Origin: Bryobacterales bacterium
GTDB taxonomy: Bacteria; Acidobacteriota; Terriglobia; Bryobacterales; Bryobacteraceae
DNA length: 33,334 nucleotides
Assembly: GCA_027324255.1 (NCBI GenBank)
Contig: DAHVTI010000215.1
Span: 1-33,334, forward strand
Direction: 5' to 3'
Shown: piece by piece, positions 1-6,745 of the stretch
How positions within the stretch are numbered: position 1 is the stretch's first letter
How the letters are laid out: each line of letters begins with the position of its first letter
Made by a program: the position numbers and the translations under genes
The notes under the pieces: model-generated
Seen by the model: only the letters and a program-made list of their open reading frames with translations
Told to the model about the DNA's origin: nothing
Database searches by the model: none

Positions 1-1
1 T

Positions 2-78
<77 letters not shown>

Positions 79-83
79 CTCTT

Positions 84-112
84 ATGCTAGCAGCGGCGTC
101 ACAGCTTGGCAA
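84..112 (-). promoter_or_regulatory. Promoter of tRNA-fMet
   Basis: On the minus strand, TTGCCA (107-112) lies 17 nt upstream of TAGCAT (84-89), which is also preceded by TG one base away (extended -10). This is one of the best sigma70-type promoters in the window. Normal spacing puts the start at about 77-80, so the tRNA leader would be only 0-2 nt long. Confidence 0.6.
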
Positions 113-138
113 CAGTCCGTCGCATTTTCGCCTTCCGT

Positions 139-1569
139 CTACTGCTGGAGGGGCAGGGGGCCGAAGACGGGGGCGGGCATGCCGGCTTCGTCGCGGAGGT
201 TGACGTAGGGGTCGCGGCCGGCGCCGTGGTAGAGCGTTGCGCCCTCCGGCAGCTTGCCGCCGAAGAGCAGTTCGACCACGTGCGGATTGGCGCGGCTCAC
301 CCGCTGGCGGTAGATCAGGGGCACGGGGTTGCCGGCGGCGTCGTGGATGGTGAAGCCGTAGAGGCGCCCGGCGTGGGTCAGGCGGCCGTTCACCTCGGCG
401 AACTCCACTTCGATGACGGAGCCTTTGACGCGCGCCGAAAGGGGCCGCGGGCCGCGGCGCAGCTCGCCGAGAGCGAGGTTGGCCAGCCGCCTGCCGAGCA
501 GGCCGAACTGGTCGGTGCCGACATGGATGCCGTCGTCGAGCTCGCAGTCGGCGCAGCCGGTCATGAACACGTTGGGCAGTTGGGACTCCACCTTCAACTG
601 GGCGTTCTGAACCAGGTTCCAGTAAGCGGCCGAGGCGCCGCTGACGTAGCGGCCGATCTGGACGTAGTAGAAGCCGAGGTCGGGCTGCCCGAAGTCGGCG
701 CGCACGGCCTGGATGAATTCGCGGAACTTCCGCTCGAAGAGGGGGCCGGCCTTCTCGCTGGCGTCGGATTCGCCCTGGTACCAGAGAACGCCCTTCACTT
801 TGCCGCCGGCCAGCTTGAAGCGGCGCAGCATGCCGCCGTAGAGGGAATCCCCACCCTGGTCCCTGAGGGCGGGATCCCACTGGGCCATGGAGGTGCCGCC
901 GTGGGCGCAGGGGATGAGACCGACGGGGACGCCGGTGCGGCGGACCATTTCGAGGGCGAAGGGCAGGCCGACGCCGGCGCCTTTCTTGCGGTTGGCGATC
1001 CACTTTGCCAGGGCCTCGCCCTGGAGGCGCTCGGGCTGGCCTTGGGCGTTCTTTCTCCAGTGGACGCGGTCATTGGAGTCGGGCAGGCGGTGCAGCGGGT
1101 CCTCGGCGGCCACCCAGACGTCGGTCATGTCCAGGGAGTTGACGCGGGCGCTGGGCAGCGGGAGGTTCACGAGATTGCCGACGCCCTCCATGTTGGACTG
1201 GCCGGCCAGCAGCCACAGGTCGCCGACCAGCAGGTCGGAGACGGCGGTGACGGCGGAGGCGCCGGCGGCGCGCAGTTCGAGGCGGTAGGGCCCGCCGGTG
1301 GGTACGTTGGCGAGCTCGGCGCTCCAGTCGGAGCCGGAGACTTTGCCGGCGGCCTGCCAATCGAAGCCGGCGACGGGCAAGCCGGCGGCCACCAGGCGCG
1401 CTTCCACCGCCTTGCCGGCGGCGCCGGCGGCCGTGCCCTGCAGGCGCAGGGTGGCGTTGTTGCCGGGACCGCGCTGGAAGACCTGGTAGTCGGCGGCGCC
1501 GCTGAGCACCTGAAGGCTCTGGGCGGCCAGGGGAAGAGAGAGGGCGAGGAGTAAGGCCGTCGCGCGCAT
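139..1569 (-). CDS. Secreted sialate O-acetylesterase-family (SASA) hydrolase
   Basis: A 476-residue SGNH-type carbohydrate esterase that probably removes O-acetyl groups from sugars outside the cytoplasm. The start at 1569 was chosen because a clear signal peptide follows (MRATALLLALSLPLAAQ) and GGAGGA lies 7 nt upstream; an in-frame start at 1665 would add 32 residues of no obvious signal. Family marks are the nucleophile block LLAGQSNMEG (Ser at about residue 125), the LWYQGESDA block, and the late DGIHVGTDQF block supplying Asp/His. The N-terminal 100 residues look like a beta-sandwich. It is monocistronic and divergent from the JAMM operon. The natural substrate cannot be read from sequence; xylan, pectin or sialic-acid acetyl groups are all possible. 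Confidence 0.85.
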   Translation of the reverse strand: MRATALLLALSLPLAAQSLQVLSGAADYQVFQRGPGNNATLRLQGTAAGAAGKAVEARLVAAGLPVAGFDWQAAGKVSGSDWSAELANVPTGGPYRLELRAAGASAVTAVSDLLVGDLWLLAGQSNMEGVGNLVNLPLPSARVNSLDMTDVWVAAEDPLHRLPDSNDRVHWRKNAQGQPERLQGEALAKWIANRKKGAGVGLPFALEMVRRTGVPVGLIPCAHGGTSMAQWDPALRDQGGDSLYGGMLRRFKLAGGKVKGVLWYQGESDASEKAGPLFERKFREFIQAVRADFGQPDLGFYYVQIGRYVSGASAAYWNLVQNAQLKVESQLPNVFMTGCADCELDDGIHVGTDQFGLLGRRLANLALGELRRGPRPLSARVKGSVIEVEFAEVNGRLTHAGRLYGFTIHDAAGNPVPLIYRQRVSRANPHVVELLFGGKLPEGATLYHGAGRDPYVNLRDEAGMPAPVFGPLPLQQ

Positions 1570-1714
1570 GAAACAATCCTCCAAGCGCACGATTCTATCG
1601 CTTCTTTGCCGTTCGAGTTTGGCGCGCCTGCCGCCTGTCGGAGGAGGAAGTGATTGAGGAATCAAGTCGGGAGGCGCGCCGCTTGATGAGGTAGTGCCGC
1701 GGTTCGGGCAGGGC

Positions 1715-1731
1715 TCTCAAAATATTTGAGA
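1715..1731. promoter_or_regulatory. Operator-like palindrome in divergent intergenic region
   Basis: TCTCAAA-ATA-TTTGAGA is a perfect inverted repeat with 7-bp arms and a 3-bp centre. It is A/T-rich inside a G/C-rich 281-bp gap between the divergent SASA gene and the JAMM operon. It has the size of a dimeric repressor site. No regulator gene is adjacent, so its role is open. A TATCTT hexamer at about 1826-1831 could be the -10 of the JAMM operon. Confidence 0.35.
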
Positions 1732-1850
1732 CACGCCACCCCAAAATGACGCGCTGATCGTACGTCCCGCGCAGGGGGGCGGCCACCGCCTGGACGGGGC
1801 CGCCGTGGGCGCGCTGGAATCTTCCCTATCTTGACTGGGATGATGGTGAT

Positions 1851-2300
1851 TTGCGATTCTGGCATCAGATCGTGCTGAACCTGCTGGCCGAACCCTGGGG
1901 CGTGATTGTGAGCCACGCGCGTGCGTGCTATCCGCGGGAGTGCTGCGGCATTCTGCTGGGCACGGCGGCGGAGGGCGACGTCCGCACCGTGACCACGGCG
2001 GTGGCGTGCGTCAACGCCTACCAGGGAGAGCAGTCCGACCGCTTCGAGTTGGACCCGAAGGACCAGTTCGAGGCGCAGCGGGCGGCGCGGCGGCAGGGGT
2101 TGGAGGTGCTTGGCTTCTTCCACTCGCACCCGGACTGCGACGCCTACTTTTCCGCCACGGACCTGGCGAACTCCTGGCCGTGGTACTCGAACCTGGTGGT
2201 GTCGGTGCGCGGCGGCGAGGTCAGCCACGCCCGCGCTTTCCGGGCGAACGACAACCAGACCGCATCCACTGAAGAGGAGCTTCGATGCCCACAGTCCTGA
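1851..2300 (+). CDS. JAMM/MPN+ metallopeptidase (Mec/QbsD-like, M67 family)
   Basis: A 149-residue zinc isopeptidase-like protein of the JAB1/MPN+ fold. Every JAMM residue is visible: Glu30 in PRECCGILLG, then His91, His93, Ser101 and Asp104 in HSHPDCDAYFSATD. Family members cut after the C-terminal Gly-Gly of ubiquitin-like sulfur carriers, either trimming a cap (QbsD) or releasing cysteine from a carrier (Mec). The next gene is such a carrier with two residues after Gly-Gly, so trimming is the likely job. The start is uncertain: TTG at 1851 gives the full length, and an in-frame GTG at 1872 would also keep the whole domain. It overlaps the next gene by 16 nt, indicating one operon. Confidence 0.85.
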   Translation: MRFWHQIVLNLLAEPWGVIVSHARACYPRECCGILLGTAAEGDVRTVTTAVACVNAYQGEQSDRFELDPKDQFEAQRAARRQGLEVLGFFHSHPDCDAYFSATDLANSWPWYSNLVVSVRGGEVSHARAFRANDNQTASTEEELRCPQS

Positions 2301-2563
2301 TTCCGACGCCGCTGCGCCCGCATTGCGGGGGGCAGTCCAGCGCGGAGGCGGCCGGCGCCACCGTGGGGGAGGTGCTGGAGTCGCTGACCGCGCAGCACCC
2401 GGGTCTGCGCCAGCACCTGTTCAACGAGCAGGGGAAGCTGCGCAGCTTCGTGAACATCTACCTGAATGACGACGATATCCGCTACCTGGACAAGGAGGCG
2501 TCGGCCGTGACGGCTGCGGACACGCTCACCATCGTGCCCTCCATCGCAGGAGGCCGGGCGTGA
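2285..2563 (+). CDS. Ubiquitin-like sulfur carrier (ThiS/MoaD/CysO family) with capped Gly-Gly tail
   Basis: A 92-residue beta-grasp protein of MoaD/ThiS type. The segment VTAADTLTIVPSIAGG is the characteristic C-terminal strand ending in Gly89-Gly90. Two residues, Arg91-Ala92, follow, so the reactive glycine is not exposed in the primary product and would have to be uncovered before adenylation. The upstream JAMM protease is the obvious processor, by analogy with QbsE/QbsD. AGAGGAG lies 7 nt before the ATG. The gene overlaps the protease by 16 nt and the next gene by 4 nt (GTGA), so the three are translated together. The sulfur acceptor is unknown: no CysM-like, moaE-like or thiG-like gene is in the window. 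Confidence 0.85.
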   Translation: MPTVLIPTPLRPHCGGQSSAEAAGATVGEVLESLTAQHPGLRQHLFNEQGKLRSFVNIYLNDDDIRYLDKEASAVTAADTLTIVPSIAGGRA

Positions 2564-3639
2564 CCCTTTCGGCGGCGGAACTGGAGCGCTATTCGCGGCA
2601 CATTCTGCTGCCGGAGATGGGCGAGGCGGGGCAGCGGAAGTTGAAGCAGGCGAGCGTGCTGTGCGTGGGCACGGGCGGACTGGGCTCGCCGCTGGCGCTA
2701 TACCTGGCGGCGGCCGGGGTGGGGAGGCTGGGGCTGGTTGACTTCGACACGGTTTCGCTGTCGAACCTGCAGCGGCAGATCATCCACGGCACGCCAGACA
2801 TCGGGCGGCCGAAGCTGGATTCGGCGGCGGACGCGCTGGCGCGCATCAACCCGCACGTGGAGATTGTGCGCCACGAGGCGGCGCTGAACTCGTCGAACGC
2901 CATGGAGATTATCGCGCAATACGACGTGGTGGCGGACGGCACCGACAACTTCCCCACGCGCTACCTGGTGAACGACGCCTGCGTGCTGCTGAAGAAGCCG
3001 AACGCCTACGGCTCGATCTTCCGCTTCGAGGGGCAGGCGTCGGTGTTCGGACTGGAGGATGGCCCGTGCTACCGCTGCCTTTATCCGGAGCCGCCGCCGC
3101 CGGGGCTGGTTCCGTCGTGCGCGGAAGGCGGCGTGCTGGGGATCCTGCCGGGCATCATCGGCCTGGTGCAGGCGACCGAGGTGGTGAAACTGATCCTGGG
3201 CATCGGCGAGACTCTGAAAGGCCGGCTGATGCTTTACGACGCCCTGAACATGCGTTTCCGCGAGTTGAAGCTGCGGAAGAACCCCGAGTGCCCGGTGTGC
3301 GGGCCCAATCCGTCTGTCACCAAACTCATCGATTATCATCAATTCTGTGGAATGCCCATGGAAATCCTGCCCACTGAAGTGAGAGCCAAGCTCCAGCGCG
3401 GAGACGACTTCCTGCTGCTCGACGTCCGCGAAGCGCACGAATACAAGGCGCGCAACATCCCGCAGGCGATGCTGATCCCGCTTGGCGAGATCCCGCGCCG
3501 GCTCCACGAGATCGACCGATCGAAGCAGATCGTGATTCACTGCAAGTCGGGGGTGCGGTCGGCCAGAGCCTGCTCTTTTCTGCGCGAAAACGGCTATCCG
3601 AACGTGCTGAACATGCGCGGCGGCATCGACGCCTGGTAA
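2560..3639 (+). CDS. MoeB/ThiF-type adenylyltransferase fused to rhodanese (MoeZ-like)
   Basis: A 359-residue E1-like enzyme that adenylates a ubiquitin-like carrier and, through a C-terminal rhodanese domain, supplies sulfur to make its thiocarboxylate. The ThiF domain (about 1-255) shows the nucleotide loop GTGGLGS (37-43), DGTDNFPTRY (126-135), conserved Cys187 in PSCAEGGVLG, and zinc pairs Cys170/Cys173 and Cys244/Cys247. The rhodanese domain (about 268-359) carries Cys328 in HCKSGVRSA. The GTG start at 2560 overlaps the carrier stop and has AGGAGG upstream. This two-domain layout matches mycobacterial MoeZ. Together with its neighbours it forms a complete activation cassette lacking only a dedicated acceptor enzyme. 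Confidence 0.9.
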   Translation: MTLSAAELERYSRHILLPEMGEAGQRKLKQASVLCVGTGGLGSPLALYLAAAGVGRLGLVDFDTVSLSNLQRQIIHGTPDIGRPKLDSAADALARINPHVEIVRHEAALNSSNAMEIIAQYDVVADGTDNFPTRYLVNDACVLLKKPNAYGSIFRFEGQASVFGLEDGPCYRCLYPEPPPPGLVPSCAEGGVLGILPGIIGLVQATEVVKLILGIGETLKGRLMLYDALNMRFRELKLRKNPECPVCGPNPSVTKLIDYHQFCGMPMEILPTEVRAKLQRGDDFLLLDVREAHEYKARNIPQAMLIPLGEIPRRLHEIDRSKQIVIHCKSGVRSARACSFLRENGYPNVLNMRGGIDAW

Positions 3640-3712
3640 GCGCCGAAGCTGCCCGGGAGAGGGGCGGGGGACGCGCCTTCTTCGCCCGATGCCGCTGACG
3701 CGGGGATTCTAG

Positions 3713-3718
3713 TACAAT
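3713..3718 (+). promoter_or_regulatory. -10 element (TACAAT) immediately before the CDF gene
   Basis: TACAAT ends 7 nt before the GTG at 3726, so the predicted transcription start coincides with the start codon. No convincing -35 is seen and there is no Shine-Dalgarno before 3726. Either the mRNA is leaderless, or translation begins at the ATG at 3768. Confidence 0.4.
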
Positions 3719-3725
3719 CCGGCCT

Positions 3726-4643
3726 GTGGTCCCGCAAGAGTCCAGGAGCGATGATTCCGCCTTCGCCATGAAGCTGTCGCTCTACACCGGCTTCGTCATG
3801 CTGGCCGGAAAGAGCACGGCGTACTTCATCACGCACTCGTCGGCGATCTTCTCCGACGCCATCGAGTCCGTCATCCACCTGGCGGCGGTGGCGTTCGCGG
3901 CCTTTGCGCTCTGGCTGAGCCGGCGTCCGGCGAACGAGCGCTTCCATTATGGCTACGAGCGCATCAGCTTTTTTTCGGCGGGTTTCGAGGGGGCGCTGAT
4001 TGCGGCGGCGGCGGTGGCGATCATCGTCACGGCGATCTACGAGTGGATGCAGGGGCTGCGGCTGCAGTCGCTCGGCCTGGGCACACTGATCACCCTGTCG
4101 CTGGGCCTGCTGAACGGAGGCCTCGGCTTCTACCTGATCCACGCCGGACGGCGGAATCACTCGCTGATACTCGAGGCTAACGGCCGCCACGTGCTCACCG
4201 ACTGCTGGACGAGCCTGGGTGTGATCGTCGGACTGTGCCTGGTGCTGCTCACCGGCTGGAAGCCCTTCGACCCCATCTGCGCCATTTTGATGGCCCTGAA
4301 CATTCTGTGGTCGGGCGCGCAGTTGATCTGGAAGAGCGCGCGGGGCCTGCTGGACTATGCGGACCCGGCAGCCGAGGCGCTCCTGCGGGAGATCCTGGAC
4401 GGGCTGACGGCCAGCCAAAACATCGCATACCACGGCTTGCGCCTGCGGGAGACGGGCGGCCGTTTCCTGGCGGAAGTCCACCTGCTCTTTCCGTACGAAT
4501 CCTCGCTGGGGGAGGCGCACGAGAAGGCCACCACGATCGAAACCGCCATCGAGCAGAGCTTCGGGCAACCGGTGGAAGTGATGACCCACCTGGAAGCATG
4601 CGAAGACCACGCCGAGCGGCACCCGCGGGAACATCCACGCTGA
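3726..4643 (+). CDS. Cation diffusion facilitator (CDF) family metal efflux transporter
   Basis: A 305-residue inner-membrane transporter that would export divalent metal (Zn, Fe, Co or Mn type) in exchange for protons. About six membrane segments fill residues 15-205 and a soluble C-terminal domain follows (about 210-290). Metal-site marks are SDAIES in TM2 (Asp44) and HVLTDCWTS in TM5 (His155, Asp159), plus the HYGYER loop after TM2 (His74). TM2 has Ser rather than Asp four residues after Asp44, so the site is not the classic zinc DxxxD type and specificity cannot be assigned. The last 15 residues are His/Glu-rich and could bind metal. The start may be GTG 3726 or ATG 3768; both leave the transporter whole. 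Confidence 0.85.
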   Translation: MVPQESRSDDSAFAMKLSLYTGFVMLAGKSTAYFITHSSAIFSDAIESVIHLAAVAFAAFALWLSRRPANERFHYGYERISFFSAGFEGALIAAAAVAIIVTAIYEWMQGLRLQSLGLGTLITLSLGLLNGGLGFYLIHAGRRNHSLILEANGRHVLTDCWTSLGVIVGLCLVLLTGWKPFDPICAILMALNILWSGAQLIWKSARGLLDYADPAAEALLREILDGLTASQNIAYHGLRLRETGGRFLAEVHLLFPYESSLGEAHEKATTIETAIEQSFGQPVEVMTHLEACEDHAERHPREHPR

Positions 4644-4676
4644 GAGTGCCGGTGCTATCCTTGTGAGGTTCCAAGC

Positions 4677-5342
4677 ATGCAGCCCAGTCTCGGGGAAAAA
4701 ATCTCGTTGCCTGGAGGCCAGCCGCTGGCCGCGCTCGAACCCGTGCTCCGGCACCTGGCTCACGATCTGCGCCAGCCGCTTTCCGGGATCGAGTCCATCG
4801 CCTATTACCTGGAGATGGTTCTGGCCGACGCGGAGCCCGAAATCGGGCAGCACTGCCAGCGGCTGCGGCGCATGGTGCAGCAGGCCAACTGGATTCTGAA
4901 CGATGCTTCGCTGGCGGCCCGGCTGCTGGCGAATGAGGCGGCCCCGCTGGACCTGCGCGCTTACTTCTCCCGGCTGGGCGCCAGGTTCGCGGCGCAGGAA
5001 GAGTGCACGCTCGAACTCCACTTTGACGAGCCCTTGCCCGTGATCGCCGTTCCGGAGCAGGCGCCGCGGCTGTTCGAGCACCTGCTGGCGTTCGTGCGCG
5101 ACGTGGCGCTGGCCAGCGATCCGATCCGGGTGATCGCGGTTGGAGAAGATCGCCGCGTGCGGCTGGTCTTCGAGGCCGAGACGCAATTGGATCCGGCGGA
5201 TACACTGAGGATTCTGGAAACGCCTTCCCCGGCCAGCGGCGTGCACCGGTTCTTCGAGGCTTGCGGGGGGAGCCTGGCGTCAACGGTCTCCGGCGGCGTG
5301 CTCACCCTCACCATGCTCTTTCCCGCTGTGGAGCAGGCCTAG
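4677..5342 (+). CDS. Kinase-like phosphotransfer protein with degenerate ATPase domain (ChpT/Spo0B-like)
   Basis: A 221-residue cytoplasmic protein. Residues 20-75 look like a histidine-kinase dimerisation helix pair, with an H-box HDLRQPLSGIES (His29 the candidate phosphosite). The following 130 residues have the length of a shrunken HATPase domain, but the N-box Asn, the DxGxG box and the glycine lid are not visible, so ATP binding is unlikely. Proteins of this build (ChpT, Spo0B) relay phosphate between response regulators. No sensor or TM segment is present. GAGG lies 9 nt before the ATG. Its 3' end overlaps the converging MobB-like gene by 63 nt. The alternative is a dead kinase or scaffold; the reading frame is intact. 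Confidence 0.6.
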   Translation: MQPSLGEKISLPGGQPLAALEPVLRHLAHDLRQPLSGIESIAYYLEMVLADAEPEIGQHCQRLRRMVQQANWILNDASLAARLLANEAAPLDLRAYFSRLGARFAAQEECTLELHFDEPLPVIAVPEQAPRLFEHLLAFVRDVALASDPIRVIAVGEDRRVRLVFEAETQLDPADTLRILETPSPASGVHRFFEACGGSLASTVSGGVLTLTMLFPAVEQA

Positions 5343-5717
5343 GAGCTTAGCGTTCTCGATGCGGTCCGGCGCGATGGCCAGCAGGGCGTAGTCGTGCGGG
5401 AGCAGGCGCACGGCGCGCGTCGATTCGACAATCCAGTTTTCGGCCGCGGCGAGCAGGGCCTTCAGCTCTTCCAGCCCGGCTTCGAGGTCGCCCTTGAGCC
5501 AGAAGGCCCGTGCGGCGCCGGCGGCCAGGTAGCGGCGGGTATCTCCGCTCTCTCCCGGTTCGAACTCCTCGGACAGTTCGTAGGGCGCGCCGCCGTGTGG
5601 CGCGTGGTGGCTCACCTTCACTGCCACCCAGCGGTTTTCCGGGGTCAGGCTGATGATGCGGCACACCAGGGTGGTCTTGCCCGTCTTGCGCGCCAGGCCG
5701 CCGACGATGATCCTCAT
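5280..5717 (-). CDS. Small P-loop NTPase, MobB-like
   Basis: A 145-residue protein with an N-terminal phosphate-binding loop, GGLARKTGKTTL. It resembles MobB, the GTPase that assists molybdenum guanine dinucleotide synthesis, in its small size, in the SGDTRRYLAAGA segment and in the IVEST strand end. The Walker A spacing is slightly irregular: the glycine sits one residue early. No other molybdenum cofactor gene is near, apart from the generic MoeB-type enzyme 2 kb away. Its ATG overlaps the lpxD stop by 4 nt (ATGA), so it is translated with lpxD and may instead have an envelope role. Its 3' end runs into the convergent kinase-like gene. Confidence 0.5.
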   Translation of the reverse strand: MRIIVGGLARKTGKTTLVCRIISLTPENRWVAVKVSHHAPHGGAPYELSEEFEPGESGDTRRYLAAGAARAFWLKGDLEAGLEELKALLAAAENWIVESTRAVRLLPHDYALLAIAPDRIENAKLLGLLHSGKEHGEGEHAAGDR

Positions 5718-6697
5718 TCGCCTTTGGCCTTCTCGAGTTCCGCCAGCCGGCGCTGCATTTCCTCCATATCGCGCCGCAGTTGGGGGAGCCGCGCCACGTT
5801 GGCCAGAGCCTCCAGGTATTCCTTCAGCGGGCGCGCCGGCGTACCCCAGTAGACCTCGCCGCCGCCCTTCAGGATCTTCGAGCTGAGGATGCCCGCGCCG
5901 GAGCCGACGACGGCGCCGGACTTGACGGTGACGTTGTCGCCCATGCCGACCTGGCCACCGATGACGGCGTAGTCCTCGATGACGGTGCCGCCGGCCAGTC
6001 CGGTCTGCGCGGCGATGACGACGTGCCGGCCGATGCGGCAGTTGTGGCCGATGTGAACGAGGTTGTCGAACTTGCAGCCGTCGCCCACGCTGGTGACGCC
6101 GAGCGCGGCGCGGTCGATGGTGGTGTTGGCGCCGACTTCGACGTCGTCGCCGATGACGACCCGCCCGATCTGGGGGAACTTCTCGTAGCGGCCGCGGGTG
6201 AAGACCATGCCGAAGCCGTCGGCGCCAATCACCGCGCCGGAGTGGACGACGGCGCGCGCGCCGATTTCGACGCCCGCATAGAGGGTGACGTTGGAGTGCA
6301 GCACGCTGCCGGCGCCGATCTTGACGCCGTCGCCGACGGCGCACAGCGGGCCGATGGAGACGCCTTCGCCGAGCTCGCAATCCCGGCCCAGCACCGCGCT
6401 GGGATGGATGCCGGCGGGCGGCGCCGGCGGAGGTTGCAGCAGCCGGATGACGGCGGCGCAGGCGGCGCGGGGATCCTTCACGCGGACGACCGTCCGCCCG
6501 CCGCCGTTGTCGAACTCTTCCGCTACCAGCAGGCAGCCGGCCGCCGAGGCCTGCGCGTCGCGCACCGCGCGCCTGCTGCCGACGAACGAGACGTGCTGGG
6601 CGCCGGCGAGCTCCAGGGAGGCCACGCCTTCGATCCGCTTCTCGCCGTCGCCTTCGAATGTGGCTCCGAGATGTTCCGCGATTTCCCTGACAGTCAT
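5714..6697 (-). CDS. lpxD: UDP-3-O-acylglucosamine N-acyltransferase LpxD
   Basis: A 327-residue enzyme that adds the amide-linked hydroxyacyl chain in the third step of lipid A synthesis, in the cytoplasm. Residues 1-95 form the uridine-binding N-terminal domain (TVREIAEHLGATFEG, VSFVG). Residues 97-290 are a left-handed beta-helix of hexapeptide repeats, including VIGADGFGM and VHIGHNCRIG with the likely catalytic His218. The last 35 residues are a charged helix (RRDMEEMQRRLAELEKAKGE), as in other LpxD trimers. The start at 6697 has GAGG 6 nt upstream. It is separated from lpxB, fabZ and lpxC and divergent from lpxA, unlike the usual lpxD-fabZ-lpxA order. Confidence 0.95.
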   Translation of the reverse strand: MTVREIAEHLGATFEGDGEKRIEGVASLELAGAQHVSFVGSRRAVRDAQASAAGCLLVAEEFDNGGGRTVVRVKDPRAACAAVIRLLQPPPAPPAGIHPSAVLGRDCELGEGVSIGPLCAVGDGVKIGAGSVLHSNVTLYAGVEIGARAVVHSGAVIGADGFGMVFTRGRYEKFPQIGRVVIGDDVEVGANTTIDRAALGVTSVGDGCKFDNLVHIGHNCRIGRHVVIAAQTGLAGGTVIEDYAVIGGQVGMGDNVTVKSGAVVGSGAGILSSKILKGGGEVYWGTPARPLKEYLEALANVARLPQLRRDMEEMQRRLAELEKAKGE

Positions 6698-6727
6698 GGT
6701 TCGCCTCGCTCTCCGCCGCCCGGCCTG

Positions 6728-6745
6728 TATCATACACAGTGTATG
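6728..6745. promoter_or_regulatory. Symmetric divergent promoter and palindrome between lpxD and lpxA
   Basis: Only 45 bp separate the two start codons. TATCATA at 6728-6734 reads as a -10 in both directions: TATCAT on the plus strand for lpxA and TATGAT on the minus strand for lpxD. Overlapping it, CATACAC-A-GTGTATG (6731-6745) is a perfect inverted repeat with 7-bp arms whose right arm ends in the lpxA ATG. The lpxA transcript would start at or within a few bases of its ATG; the lpxD leader would be about 25 nt with a GAGG site. A dimeric regulator on the palindrome could block both genes. Confidence 0.5.

Noticed and set aside
106-1554. Long plus-strand open frame (482 codons) opposite the SASA gene
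   Set aside because: It is antisense to a gene with clear catalytic motifs, has a low-complexity Gly/Ala/Val composition and no ribosome site; G/C-rich third positions keep the frame open.
5280-5717. Naming the P-loop gene mobB outright
   Set aside because: Walker A spacing is irregular and no mob/moa genes are adjacent; it is translationally coupled to lpxD, so only a MobB-like label is justified.
5780-6742. In-frame upstream extension of lpxA
   Set aside because: It lies antisense to lpxD and encodes shadow sequence; lpxA homology begins exactly at the ATG at 6743 and gives the standard 262 residues.
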